From the NCBI RefSeq assembly GCF_000258175.1, contig NZ_JH636049.1:954982-1018981 (forward strand): a stretch of 64,000 bases of DNA. The letters run 5' to 3'. Below the pieces are notes generated by a model. That model worked only from the letters and a program-made list of their open reading frames with translations. It did no database searches and was not told where the DNA came from. Positions 52,073 to 63,998 of the stretch are shown piece after piece. How positions within the stretch are numbered: position 1 is the stretch's first letter; the number at the start of each line of letters is the position of its first letter. The position numbers and the translations under genes were made by a program. The stretch comes from Saccharomonospora xinjiangensis XJ-54. Its GTDB lineage: Bacteria > Actinomycetota > Actinomycetes > Mycobacteriales > Pseudonocardiaceae.

Positions 52073-53284
52073 ATGAAGATCTCGATGGTTTCCGAGCACG
52101 CCAGCCCGCTCGCCGCGCTGGGAGAGGTCGATGCCGGTGGCCAGAACGTGCATGTCGCGGAACTCTCGGCAGGCCTGACAAGAGCGGGACACGACGTCAC
52201 CGTCTACACCCGCAGGGACAGCAGGGACCAGCCCGGCGAGGTCACCATGCCCGGCGGTTACCGCGTGGTGCACGTTCCCGCAGGCCCGGCGCGGCATGTG
52301 CCGAAGGACGAGCTGCTGCCGCACATGGGCGAGTTCACCCGGTTCCTGTGCTCCCAGTGGGAGCTGGATCGGCCCGACCTCGTCCACGCGCACTTCTGGA
52401 TGTCCGGACTGGCTTCGCTGATGGCGGCGCGTTCCGTCGCCGTCCCTGTGGTGCAGACGTTCCACGCGCTCGGCGTGGTCAAGCGCAGGCATCAAGGTGC
52501 GAACGATCCGAGTCCAGCCGAACGGATCGGGCTCGAACGGCTCATCGGAAGGCATGCGGCCAGGGTGGCGGCGACGTGCTCCGACGAGGTGTTCGAACTG
52601 GTGCGGATGGGTCTTCCCCGGTCGCGCATGTCGGTGGTGCCGTGCGGGGTGGACCTCGACAGGTTCACTCCCTCCGGCCCGAGGGAGCCTCGGAACCACC
52701 GGTACCGCATCGTCGCGATGGGAAGGCTGGTACCGCGCAAAGGTTTCGACGTCGCCATCGCCGCGCTGCGGTCGCTGCCCGAGGTGGAACTGGTGATCGC
52801 GGGCGGTCCGCAGGCAGGCAAGCTGTCGGAGGATCCCGAGGCGCTGCGCCTGCGGCGTTTCGCCGCCGAGACCGGGGTGGCCGACCGCGTGCACCTGACG
52901 GGGCAGATCTCGCGCGACGAGGTGCCTGCCCTGCTCCGCTCGGCTGACGTCGTGGTGTGCACGCCGTGGTACGAACCGTTCGGGATCGTTCCGCTTGAGG
53001 CGATGGCGTGTGGTGTTCCTGTGGTGGCCTCGGCGGTGGGCGGGCTGACCGACACCGTGGTGGATGGGGTGACCGGTATCCACGTGCCGCCGAAACGTCC
53101 TGACGCGGTGGCCGCGGCCGTGCGCAAGCTGCTGTCCGACGCCGCGCTGCGCGACGCGTACGGCATCGCGGGAGCCGACCGCGCCCGGTGCCGCTACTCG
53201 TGGGACCGCATCGCCACCGACACCCTGCGCGTCTACGAGCGCGTGGTACCCGCAGCCGCGCTCAGCGGCGAGGAAACGGGCTGA
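52073..53284 (+). CDS. GT4 glycosyltransferase
   Basis: A 403-aa retaining glycosyltransferase. It starts KISMVSEHASPLAALGEVDAGGQNVHVAEL, has the acceptor HxHFWMSG region, and the C-terminal EPFGIVPLEAMACGVPVVAS donor motif. This resembles sucrose-phosphate synthase/MshA-type enzymes, but is not a clear MshA. ATG 52073 follows AGGAGG. Confidence 0.88.
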   Translation: MKISMVSEHASPLAALGEVDAGGQNVHVAELSAGLTRAGHDVTVYTRRDSRDQPGEVTMPGGYRVVHVPAGPARHVPKDELLPHMGEFTRFLCSQWELDRPDLVHAHFWMSGLASLMAARSVAVPVVQTFHALGVVKRRHQGANDPSPAERIGLERLIGRHAARVAATCSDEVFELVRMGLPRSRMSVVPCGVDLDRFTPSGPREPRNHRYRIVAMGRLVPRKGFDVAIAALRSLPEVELVIAGGPQAGKLSEDPEALRLRRFAAETGVADRVHLTGQISRDEVPALLRSADVVVCTPWYEPFGIVPLEAMACGVPVVASAVGGLTDTVVDGVTGIHVPPKRPDAVAAAVRKLLSDAALRDAYGIAGADRARCRYSWDRIATDTLRVYERVVPAAALSGEETG

Positions 53285-53330
53285 ACCTCCCAGGAGTGCG
53301 CCCGCGCGAGGTGGTGGAGGGCGTGGCAGC

Positions 53331-55862
<2,532 letters not shown>

Positions 55863-55934
55863 CGACACACTCCCTCTCGACGGAGGTTCGCTTCTGTCCC
55901 CCCGCCTACCCGGTTGCGCACCCCGTCAACCCCG

Positions 55935-56825
55935 TCAACCGACGTAGCGGCGGGCGGTGGAGCGGCGCTGCGAGTCCTCCAGCGAGCGCAGCCCCTCCTC
56001 CACCGACAGCGGCACCACCCTGCGCTCCGCCAGCACCCAGGGCAACCCCCGCACCGCCTCGGCGACGGCGGCAAGGGTGGCGGTGTCCCGTGGCGCGGAC
56101 CGCAGCACGTCCACGGTGCGGCGCGCGGCGGATCGTGCGGGTCTGCGCAGCCACAACGTCCACAGTGTGTTGCGGATACCGAGCTGGCGCCTCCGGCGTG
56201 GATCGCGCAACCGCGACGGCGCGTGGTGGATCACGATGCCGGGGTCCCAGCACATCCACCAGCCGTGCGCGGCGAGGTCGATGGCGAGCAACTCCTCCTC
56301 ACCGCCGAGCCACATGCGTGGCGAGAACCCACCGACCTGACGGAACGCCGCGACCCGGAAGGTCGTCAACCCCGCCATCACCCCGAGCAGTGCCGGGCCG
56401 GGAAGCCAGTCCGGTCCCTTGACCGGGGAGTGCCGGAGTTCCGGAGTGATCGGGTCCTCCACCAGGTCCGGTTCCACGAGGCAACGACCCGTCACCGAAG
56501 CCAGCCCCGGATAGGTGTCGAGCACCTCGACGGCCCGCGTCAGCGCCCCCGGTTGCCAGCGGGTGTCGTCGTCGCAGAACGCGACATACGGCGTGTGGAT
56601 CTGGCGCACCGCGAGGTTGCGGGCGAGCGCGCCGAGGTTGCGGTCGCAACGCAGCAGCGACACGTTCGGGAACAGGGTGGCGATCGCGTCGGCGGTGCCG
56701 TCGTCCGAGGCGTTGTCGGCGACCACGATCGGGGCGGCGTCCGGAAGGGATGTCATCGCCTCCAGCGTGCGCAGCGCCTCGTCGCGGCGATTGTGGGTGA
56801 TCATGACAACGCTGACTTCGCTCAT
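55935..56825 (-). CDS. GT2 glycosyltransferase
   Basis: A 296-aa GT-A enzyme. VSVVMITHNRRDEALRTLEAM, VVADNASDDGTA and YVAFCDDDTRW carry the nucleotide-sugar and DxD sites. The C-terminal half is Arg-rich without clear membrane helices. It overlaps the next GT2 gene by 4 nt and is a close paralogue of it. Confidence 0.88.
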   Translation of the reverse strand: MSEVSVVMITHNRRDEALRTLEAMTSLPDAAPIVVADNASDDGTADAIATLFPNVSLLRCDRNLGALARNLAVRQIHTPYVAFCDDDTRWQPGALTRAVEVLDTYPGLASVTGRCLVEPDLVEDPITPELRHSPVKGPDWLPGPALLGVMAGLTTFRVAAFRQVGGFSPRMWLGGEEELLAIDLAAHGWWMCWDPGIVIHHAPSRLRDPRRRRQLGIRNTLWTLWLRRPARSAARRTVDVLRSAPRDTATLAAVAEAVRGLPWVLAERRVVPLSVEEGLRSLEDSQRRSTARRYVG

Positions 56826-57652
56826 GCCAGCTCCCTGATCCGCCGCTCGACGTGGTCGGGAAGCCTGCGACGGGCGCCGAGAGCGCCGGGCAGCCTGCGA
56901 AGCGCCCCTGCCGCAGCGAGAGGATCGCGCAGCAGCAGCCCCGCCGTTCGCGCGCAGTCACCGGCAGGGCGCCGCATCCACGTGATCAGGACGTTGTTGC
57001 GCCGCTCGATGCGGCGCCGCCAGGACACCGAGGGCCGGTTGGCGGAAGGATGGTGGTGCGCGCGCAAGCGGTCCACGTAGCACAGCTCCCAGCCACGGGC
57101 GGCGAGGTCGTAGGCGAGCAACTTCTCCTCGGCCCCGAAATGCAGCAGCGGGTTGAAACCGCCCGCGTCGAGGAACGCGCTGCGCCGCACCACGGCTGAG
57201 CACGCGAGGAAACCCAGCACTCTCGGCCCCGGCAGATCCGGTGCGGTGCCCAGCGGGCTTCCCGCCATCTCGTCGCACACGGGGTCGCGGCGGCATTCGG
57301 GACCGACCAGGGTCGTCGCCGCGACGAGCCCCACTCTGGGGTAGGCGTCGAACAGGACTTCCGCCTGCGTCAGCGATCCCTGCGCCCACCACGAGTCGTC
57401 GTCGCTGAACGCCACGTACGGGGTGTCGGCCGCCTCGACGCCGAGGTTGCGCGCGGCCATGCCGACGTTCTCGGGAAGGCGGATCAAGCGCACACCGGGG
57501 AAGCCTGCACGCACACGGTCGGCCGTGTCGTCGGTGGACCCGTTGTCCACCACGATGATCGGCGGAACCGGGTTCAGCGCCCGCAACCTGGTGAGGGTGT
57601 TGGCGAGATCGCGGGCACGGTCCCTCGTGGCGATCACCACCGATGTCCTCAT
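56822..57652 (-). CDS. GT2 glycosyltransferase (paralogue)
   Basis: A 276-aa GT-A enzyme with VVIATRDRARDLANTLTRL, VVDNGSTDDTA and YVAFSDDDSWW. Order and spacing of motifs match the downstream GT2 so closely that a tandem duplication is likely. ATGA overlaps on both sides. Confidence 0.88.
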   Translation of the reverse strand: MRTSVVIATRDRARDLANTLTRLRALNPVPPIIVVDNGSTDDTADRVRAGFPGVRLIRLPENVGMAARNLGVEAADTPYVAFSDDDSWWAQGSLTQAEVLFDAYPRVGLVAATTLVGPECRRDPVCDEMAGSPLGTAPDLPGPRVLGFLACSAVVRRSAFLDAGGFNPLLHFGAEEKLLAYDLAARGWELCYVDRLRAHHHPSANRPSVSWRRRIERRNNVLITWMRRPAGDCARTAGLLLRDPLAAAGALRRLPGALGARRRLPDHVERRIRELA

Positions 57653-58518
57653 CGAAGGACCTCGCCGAGCAGTTCGGCGACCAGCGAGCCCTGGCATCCG
57701 GGCGGGGTGCGAGCTCCGCTGTCCACGCCCCTCGCCACGCACCAGCGCCACCACCGGTCGAGCGCGTCGGTGCCGAGTTCCTCGGCGCCCACCACGGCAG
57801 GCCACCCCAATGCCCGGCCCTGCGCCGCCACCTTCCCGCCACCCGCGACCGGGTCCACGGCGATGGCGGGCACACCGGCGCGCAGCGCGAGCACCAGTCC
57901 GTGCATGCGAGTCGTCACCACGACGTCGAGCCGCGCCACGAGTGACAGGAACTGGTCCGGTGTCGCGCAGTGCCGCCAATCGGTGCTGTCGAGCCGCGTG
58001 TCGAGGCTCACGCGTGCGCAGTCGAGGCCGGTGACCCAGTGCAGCAGTGTCTTGTGCACCTGCTCGTGCCTGCGGCGCCCGCCGTACTCGTACTGCCCCG
58101 GTGCGAGCATGATGCCGGCCACCGGAACCGTGTCGGTGTGCGCGGCGTAGGAGAGGTCTGGCTGCGTCTCGCCGAGGCCGTCGCGGGCGAGAATGCGGTG
58201 GAAACCGGCGGCCGCGGGGTTGCGGGGATCGATCACCGAGACGCCGACCGCGATCCGCCTGCACGCGGCGTACCGGTGGTGGAGCCACTCCACCTGCTCG
58301 CCGTGCGCGGGACCGCACGCGAAGACCAGGTGGGTGTAACGAGCGGGGTCCGCGTCGTCGAGATGCAGCGCGCCGGGCCGGAGTGTGGGACTCCACGCGG
58401 TGTCCACGCCGATGCCTGCCCCGTCGAGCGCGTCGGCGACCCGCCGCATGCTCAACACGTCGCCCGCGGTCGCCTCACCATGGAGGAAACTCGGCCATCC
58501 GGTCACCAGCACCCGCAT
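57649..58518 (-). CDS. Polysaccharide pyruvyltransferase-family protein
   Basis: A 289-aa GT-B-like protein with RVLVTGWPSFLHGEATAGDVLSM at the start and VVTTRMHGLVLALRAGVPAIAVDPVAGGGK, the typical CsaB-type motif. It may add ketal pyruvate to a glycan, or act as a transferase of the same fold. Start ATG 58518 is chosen by homology; ATG 58581 is possible. It divides the cluster from the divergent epimerase. Confidence 0.82.
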   Translation of the reverse strand: MRVLVTGWPSFLHGEATAGDVLSMRRVADALDGAGIGVDTAWSPTLRPGALHLDDADPARYTHLVFACGPAHGEQVEWLHHRYAACRRIAVGVSVIDPRNPAAAGFHRILARDGLGETQPDLSYAAHTDTVPVAGIMLAPGQYEYGGRRRHEQVHKTLLHWVTGLDCARVSLDTRLDSTDWRHCATPDQFLSLVARLDVVVTTRMHGLVLALRAGVPAIAVDPVAGGGKVAAQGRALGWPAVVGAEELGTDALDRWWRWCVARGVDSGARTPPGCQGSLVAELLGEVLR

Positions 58519-58579
58519 GCCGGGCCTGTACCCGCTGGCAGAGCGTTTCACACCGAGCCGCAAGGGTAATCGAGCCCGC

Positions 58580-59563
58580 ATGGTTTCTGCGGGTGAACAC
58601 GTGATCGTCATCGGTGGTGCCGGATTCATCGGTTCCCATGTGTGCGAACGACTTCTGCACCGAGGGCATCAAGTGACCTGTGTGGACAGTCTGATCACCG
58701 GAAGCGCGGGCAACGTCTCCGTCTTGCGGCGCAGTGAGAATTTCCGGCTCGTCGAATTCGACGTGACCAGCCCCCTTCGGGAGTGGCCCGACATCGGTGT
58801 CCCCGGCTCCGTGTTCCACCTCGCCTCACCGGCCTCGCCACGGGATTACCAGCGGCTGCCCATCGAGACACTGCGAGTGGGAGCACGCGGAACCGAGAAC
58901 GCGCTCGAACTCGCGACCCGCCACTCGGCGAGGTTCCTGCTCGCCTCGACGAGCGAGGTGTACGGGGACCCCGCCGAGCACCCGCAGCGCGAAAGCTACT
59001 GGGGCAACGTCAATCCCGTCGGACCCCGGAGCATGTACGACGAGGCGAAGCGGTACGCCGAAGCACTCGCGGTCGCCTACCACGCCAAGCGCGGCACGAA
59101 CATCGCGATCGCGCGCATCTTCAACACCTACGGGCCGAGGATGCGCGCCGACGACGGGCGGATGATCCCCAACTTCATCACCCAGGCACTGTCCGGTGCG
59201 CCACTGACCGTGGCGGGAACCGGAACGCAGACCCGCTCGATCTGCTACATCGACGACACGGTCTCGGGGCTGCTCGCCCTGTGGCGCAGCGACCTCACCG
59301 GTCCCGTGAACATCGGCAACCCACAGGAACTGACCGTGCGGCAACTCGCCGAGGAGGTTCGCGCCATCACGGGAACCGCTTCCACCGTGACCACCGTCGC
59401 GGGCGCCGCCGACGACCCTCGTCGCCGCTGTCCGGACATCACGCTCGCCCGCACGGAACTCGGCTGGGAGCCGGAGATCGGGCTTCGCGAAGGCCTGCAC
59501 CGCACGATCGCCTGGTTCGCCCGGAACACCGGCGGTGCCGAGAAGGCGGCCCGCACCGGCTGA
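58580..59563 (+). CDS. UDP-glucuronate decarboxylase/epimerase-like SDR
   Basis: A 327-aa extended SDR. VIVIGGAGFIGSHVCERLL is the NAD loop, FLLASTSEVYGDP and SMYDEAKRYAEAL hold Ser and YxxxK. NIAIARIFNTYGPRM is typical of UDP-xylose synthase and related enzymes. The product may be a UDP-pentose or 4-keto sugar for the glycan made here. ATG 58580 is used, but GTG 58601 is possible. Confidence 0.85.
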   Translation: MVSAGEHVIVIGGAGFIGSHVCERLLHRGHQVTCVDSLITGSAGNVSVLRRSENFRLVEFDVTSPLREWPDIGVPGSVFHLASPASPRDYQRLPIETLRVGARGTENALELATRHSARFLLASTSEVYGDPAEHPQRESYWGNVNPVGPRSMYDEAKRYAEALAVAYHAKRGTNIAIARIFNTYGPRMRADDGRMIPNFITQALSGAPLTVAGTGTQTRSICYIDDTVSGLLALWRSDLTGPVNIGNPQELTVRQLAEEVRAITGTASTVTTVAGAADDPRRRCPDITLARTELGWEPEIGLREGLHRTIAWFARNTGGAEKAARTG

Positions 59564-59587
59564 CCGGTCACGATTCCTCGCGACCGT

Positions 59588-59687
59588 CGTCGCTCACCAC
59601 CAGTAGCGACGTCCTGGGGTTATGCCGTCCACCCGTTTAGGCGTCGCTTCAAGGGGTAGCGACATAGTGCCAGTCGCGACAGCGACT
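59588..59687 (+). promoter_or_regulatory. Leader with three related inverted repeats before the carbamoyltransferase gene
   Basis: CGTCGCT (59588) pairs with AGCGACG (59605), CGTCGCT (59642) with AGCGAC (59658), and AGTCGC (59672) with GCGACT (59682). All three use the same GTCGC/GCGAC arms with loops of 10, 9 and 4 nt. They end 29 nt before the start codon. They could be operator copies or a structured RNA leader. Confidence 0.6.
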
Positions 59688-59716
59688 CCGGCACCCGATC
59701 CGGGAGGTGTACGCGA

Positions 59717-61357
59717 GTGCGGATACTCGGAATCAACGCCGTTTTCCACGATCCCGCCGCCGCCGTCGTCGTGGACGGGCGGATCGTCGCCGCGGCGGAG
59801 GAGGAGCGGTTCACCCGCCGCAAGCACGGAAAGTCACCGGTTCCGTTCTCCACATGGGAGCTTCCCGAGAGGGCCGCGAGATGGTGTCTCGACGAGGCGG
59901 GTCTTGACGTCCGCGAACTCGACGCCGTCGCGTACTCCTACGATCCCACGCTCGCCGATCACAGTCTCGACGGTGTGGACGCCGGAGGGTGGGAGAAACT
60001 GCGCACCCTCTACGCCAAACGGGCGCCCGCGTTCCTGGAAACGGCGTTACCAGGACTCGATCCGAGTATCGTCCGGTTCGTCCGGCACCACGTCGCGCAC
60101 GCCGCGTCCGCGGCACTGGCCGCGCCGTTCGGCAACTGCGCCGTGCTCACCTCCGACGGCCGGGGCGAGGCGGAGTCGTCGGTACTCGGCGAGTACCGCG
60201 ACGGCAAGTTCCTCGAACTGGCCCACCAGAGCCTTCCGCACTCACTCGGGCTGACCTACGAAAGCGCCACGGCACATCTGGGCTTCCAGCGGTCCAGCGA
60301 CGAGTACAAGGTCATGGCGCTGGCCTCCTACGGCACCCCACGGTTCTATCCCGAACTGCGGGAGTCGGTCTTCTCCACCGGTGACGGCGGCTTCCGCACC
60401 GCGCGGATCGACTGGGAAAGGTTCGCCCCGGCCCGTGCGGCGGACGGTGAGTTCCTCGCCGAACACGCCGATCTCGCGGCCAGCGTGCAGAAGATGACCG
60501 AGGAGGTTCTGCTGGACCTCGCCGCGTGGTTGCACGAGCGCACCGGACACACCGACCTCGCCATGGCCGGCGGGACGGCGCTCAACTGCGTGGCGAACAC
60601 GCGCCTTCACGACGAAGGCCCGTTTGACCGGATCTGGGTACAGCCCGCGGCAGGCGATGCGGGCACCGCACTCGGTGCCGCGCTCCAGCTCGCCGCCGAC
60701 TTCGGCGAGACCATCGAACCCATGCCCGGGGCCGACCTCGGCAGGGGCTGGACGGACGACGAGCTGGAGACCTGGCTTCGGCGCGCGAAGGTTCCCTACC
60801 GGCGCTGCGACGACATCGCCGAGACTGTCGCCGCCGCGCTCGCCGACAACGCCGTCGTGGCGTGGTTCCAGGGTCGTGCGGAGTTCGGCCCTCGCGCACT
60901 GGGACACCGGTCGTTGCTCGCCAATCCCGCCCACGCCGGGAACCTCGAACGGCTCAACGACGTGAAGGGCCGCGAGCAGTTCCGGCCTGTGGCGCCGATG
61001 GTGCTCGCCGAACGTGCCGCCGAGCTGTTCTCGCGGGGCCCGATTCCCAGCCCGTACATGCTTTTCGTTCACGACGTCGCTCCACAATGGCGTGACCGCA
61101 TCCCCGCTGTGACCCATGTGGATGGTACAGCGCGGATCCAGACCGTTGACGCCCGCGAGAAACCGCTGCTCGCGCGCATGCTGTCGGCGTTCGAACGCAG
61201 AACCGGCCTTCCCACCGTGGTGAACACGAGTTTGAACACGGCGGGGCGCCCCATGGTGGACGACCCGAGGGACGCGCTGGAGTGCTTCGGCTCCGCACCC
61301 GTGGATCTGCTGGCCATCGGGCCGTTCGCCGTGTGGCGTGAGGGAGGTACGGCATGA
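59717..61357 (+). CDS. NodU/TobZ-type O-carbamoyltransferase
   Basis: A 546-aa enzyme of the NodU/CmcH family. RILGINAVFHDPAAAVVVDG starts the ASKHA fold. RHHVAHAASAAL (metal His), GGTALNCVANTRL, FGPRALGHRSLLANP and KGREQFRPVAP are family motifs. It should carbamoylate a sugar hydroxyl using carbamoyl phosphate and ATP. GTG 59717 has GGGAGG upstream and the gene overlaps the next by 4 nt. Confidence 0.92.
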   Translation: MRILGINAVFHDPAAAVVVDGRIVAAAEEERFTRRKHGKSPVPFSTWELPERAARWCLDEAGLDVRELDAVAYSYDPTLADHSLDGVDAGGWEKLRTLYAKRAPAFLETALPGLDPSIVRFVRHHVAHAASAALAAPFGNCAVLTSDGRGEAESSVLGEYRDGKFLELAHQSLPHSLGLTYESATAHLGFQRSSDEYKVMALASYGTPRFYPELRESVFSTGDGGFRTARIDWERFAPARAADGEFLAEHADLAASVQKMTEEVLLDLAAWLHERTGHTDLAMAGGTALNCVANTRLHDEGPFDRIWVQPAAGDAGTALGAALQLAADFGETIEPMPGADLGRGWTDDELETWLRRAKVPYRRCDDIAETVAAALADNAVVAWFQGRAEFGPRALGHRSLLANPAHAGNLERLNDVKGREQFRPVAPMVLAERAAELFSRGPIPSPYMLFVHDVAPQWRDRIPAVTHVDGTARIQTVDAREKPLLARMLSAFERRTGLPTVVNTSLNTAGRPMVDDPRDALECFGSAPVDLLAIGPFAVWREGGTA

Positions 61358-62862
61358 GCGGGCGGGATGACACCCTCGATCGTGCCCCCGCCTACAGCGT
61401 CGTCATCCCGACGACGGGCAGGGGCGGCCTGACCACGCTGTTGCGGGGCCTCGCTCACGGTGAGGGCCCGCCTCCCCGCGAGGTTCTCGTGATCGACGAC
61501 CGGCCGCCGTCCCCCACCAGGAAACCTCTGGCGCTGCCCGACCTCGGGCTGCCGCTGCGGGTGCTCGACTCGGGCGGCAGAGGCCCCGCCGCCGCGCGCA
61601 ACGTGGGCTGGAGGGCCGCGGACAGCGAGTGGGTCGCCTTCCTCGACGACGACGTGCTCACGGCGCGGGAGTGGCCGGCCCGGCTGGCCGACGACCTCAC
61701 CGGGCTCGGCGACGACGTGGCCGCCTCCGTGGCGAGGATCGACGTCCCACTGCCCGACACCCGCAGGCCGACCGACGACGAGCGGGACACGCTGGCGCTG
61801 ACCCGGTCGCGCTGGATCACCGCCGACATGGCGTACCGGCGGGAGGCGCTGGTGGAGGCCGGCGGGTTCGACGAGCGGTTCCCGAGGGCGTACCGGGAGG
61901 ACGCCGACCTCGCGTTGCGTGTGCGGCGGGCGGGCTGGCGCATCTCCGAGGGCGACCGTGTCACGACACACCCCCCGAAGTCGGGCGGATTCTTCGCGAG
62001 CGTGCGGAGGCAGCGGGGCAACGCCGACAACGCGCTCATGCGCGCCAAGCACGGCGGGCACTGGCGGCACGAGGCGGGTGAGGGCCCCGGAAGGCTCGGC
62101 AGGCACGCGCTGGCGAGTGCGGCCGGGGTCGGGGCACTCGCGCTGGCAGCCGCGAGGGCGCCGCGAGCGGCGGCGCTGGCGGCGGGAGTCTGGGCCGGAC
62201 TCACCGCCGAGTTCGCGGTCAGCCGGATCGCGCCCGGCCCCCGCACACCGCGTGAGGTGGCGAGGATGGCCGTCACGAGTGCGGTGATCCCTCCGGTGGC
62301 GTGCGCACACCGGCTCGCGGGCGAATGGCGGGTCCGGCGTGGCCGCGCGGTGTTGTTCGACCGGGACGACACGCTGATCGAGGACGTGCCGTACCTCGCC
62401 GATCCTGAGAAGGTCCGGCCCATGGCGGGAGCGGCCGACGCCCTGGCACTGCTGCGCGCCGAGGGCGTGCCGGTGGGTGTGGTGAGCAACCAGTCCGGTG
62501 TGGCAAGGGGACATATCACCGCCGAGCAGTTGCGCGCGGTCACCCGTCGCGTTGACGAACTGCTCGGGCCGTTCCAGACGTGGCAGCACTGCCCGCACGG
62601 GCCGGACGAGGGCTGCCCTTGCCGGAAACCCCGGCCCGCCATGGTGTTGCGGGCCGCCGCCGACCTCGGCGTTGACGTGCGGCGCTGCGTCGTCGTCGGT
62701 GACATCGGAGCCGATGTGGAGGCCGCGGTGACGGCGGGTGCGCGCGCGATCCTCGTGCCGACGGGACGGACACTTCCCGACGAGATCGAGCTGGCCCGCC
62801 GCCACGCGATCGTCGCACCCGACCTGCCCACCGCCGCGAGGATCGCGCTGGAGCTGGCATGA
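61354..62862 (+). CDS. GT2 glycosyltransferase fused to GmhB-like HAD phosphatase
   Basis: A 502-aa fusion. Residues 1-230 are a GT2 domain (SVVIPTTGRGGL, WVAFLDDDVL), with a short apolar linker (ASAAGVGALALAAARAPRAAAL) that may touch the membrane. The C-terminal 170 residues are a D,D-heptose 1,7-bisphosphate phosphatase-like HAD (VLFDRDDTLIED, VGVVSNQSG, HCPHGPDEGCPCRKPRP zinc loop). HAD motif I has DRDDT in place of DRDGT. The fusion suggests heptose supply and transfer on one chain. Confidence 0.88.
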   Translation: MSGRDDTLDRAPAYSVVIPTTGRGGLTTLLRGLAHGEGPPPREVLVIDDRPPSPTRKPLALPDLGLPLRVLDSGGRGPAAARNVGWRAADSEWVAFLDDDVLTAREWPARLADDLTGLGDDVAASVARIDVPLPDTRRPTDDERDTLALTRSRWITADMAYRREALVEAGGFDERFPRAYREDADLALRVRRAGWRISEGDRVTTHPPKSGGFFASVRRQRGNADNALMRAKHGGHWRHEAGEGPGRLGRHALASAAGVGALALAAARAPRAAALAAGVWAGLTAEFAVSRIAPGPRTPREVARMAVTSAVIPPVACAHRLAGEWRVRRGRAVLFDRDDTLIEDVPYLADPEKVRPMAGAADALALLRAEGVPVGVVSNQSGVARGHITAEQLRAVTRRVDELLGPFQTWQHCPHGPDEGCPCRKPRPAMVLRAAADLGVDVRRCVVVGDIGADVEAAVTAGARAILVPTGRTLPDEIELARRHAIVAPDLPTAARIALELA

Positions 62863-63998
62863 AGGGCCGGATCCTCGTCGCGCGCCTCGACAACATCGGC
62901 GACGTGCTGCTGGCCGGTCCCGCGGTGAGGGCAGTGGCGGCGCGGGCCGATCACGTGGTCCTGCTGGCGGGTCCGCGTGGCAGGGCAGGCGCGGAACTCC
63001 TGCCGGGTGTGGACGAGATCGTGGAGTGGTGCGCGCCGTGGATCGACCCCGAACCGCCCGCTCTCACGGGAGATTCGGTGAACGCCCTCGTCAAGCAGGT
63101 GCGGGACCTGCGGCTGGACGGGGCGTTCATCCTCACGTCGTTCCACCAGTCTCCGCTGCCGCTGGCGCTCGTGCTGCGGCTGGCCGGAGTCCCGTGGATC
63201 GGCGCGATCAGCGACGACTACCCCGGCTCGCTGCTCGACCTACGGCATCGCGTCGAGGAAGACCTGCCCGAGGCCGAACGCGCGCTGTCGCTGGTGACCG
63301 CCGCCGGTCTGCGGCTTCCCGACGGCGACGACGGCGCGCTCGCCGTGCGCCACCCGCTGCCGGACACCGGCGCGCTCACCGGCGAAGCCCCTTTCGTGGT
63401 GGTGCATCCGGCCGCATCCGTCCCCGCCCGGCAGCCGTCGTGGCAGCGGTCTGCCGACGCGGTGTCGGCGCTCGCCGAGGCGGGACACCGCGTCGTGGTC
63501 ACCGGTGGGGTCGCCGAACGCGACCTGGTGACCCGCATCGTCGGCGCCGCTCGCGCCGATGCGGACGGTGCCGGTGAGATCGTCGATCTCGGTGGAGCGA
63601 CGACGCTGCCCCAGCTCGCCTCCGTGATGGCAGCCGCCGATGTGGTGGTGGCCCCCAACACCGGTCCCGCGCATCTCGCGGCCGCCGTCGGCACCCCTGT
63701 GGTCTCCCTTTTCGCGCCTGTGGTCCCGAGCGCACGCTGGGCTCCCTACGGCGTGCCCAGAGTCGTGCTGGGAGACCAGAACGCACCGTGCAGGAACACC
63801 AGGGCGCGGCACTGTCCTGTCCCGGGACATCCGTGCCTCGCGATCGACGCGGCGGACATCGTCGAGGCCGTCGAGACCGTCAAGGCCGGCAACACCGTCA
63901 ACACCGGCAACACCGTCGGAACGCTCGGCAGCACGGCGGGAGGCGATCGCGGCACCGCGATCCGCGCAGGCACGAAACCCACAGGAGGTGTGACGTGA
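62859..63998 (+). CDS. GT9 heptosyltransferase-like glycosyltransferase
   Basis: A 379-aa GT-B enzyme. ILVARLDNIGDVLLAGPAVRAV begins the family, and APNTGPAHLAAAVGTPVVSLFAP is its donor motif. GT9 proteins use ADP-heptose in LPS synthesis; in this actinobacterium the acceptor is unknown. The C-terminal 45 residues have a short TVNTGNTVGT repeat and look disordered. It overlaps the GT2-GmhB gene by 4 nt. Confidence 0.88.
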   Translation: MKGRILVARLDNIGDVLLAGPAVRAVAARADHVVLLAGPRGRAGAELLPGVDEIVEWCAPWIDPEPPALTGDSVNALVKQVRDLRLDGAFILTSFHQSPLPLALVLRLAGVPWIGAISDDYPGSLLDLRHRVEEDLPEAERALSLVTAAGLRLPDGDDGALAVRHPLPDTGALTGEAPFVVVHPAASVPARQPSWQRSADAVSALAEAGHRVVVTGGVAERDLVTRIVGAARADADGAGEIVDLGGATTLPQLASVMAAADVVVAPNTGPAHLAAAVGTPVVSLFAPVVPSARWAPYGVPRVVLGDQNAPCRNTRARHCPVPGHPCLAIDAADIVEAVETVKAGNTVNTGNTVGTLGSTAGGDRGTAIRAGTKPTGGVT

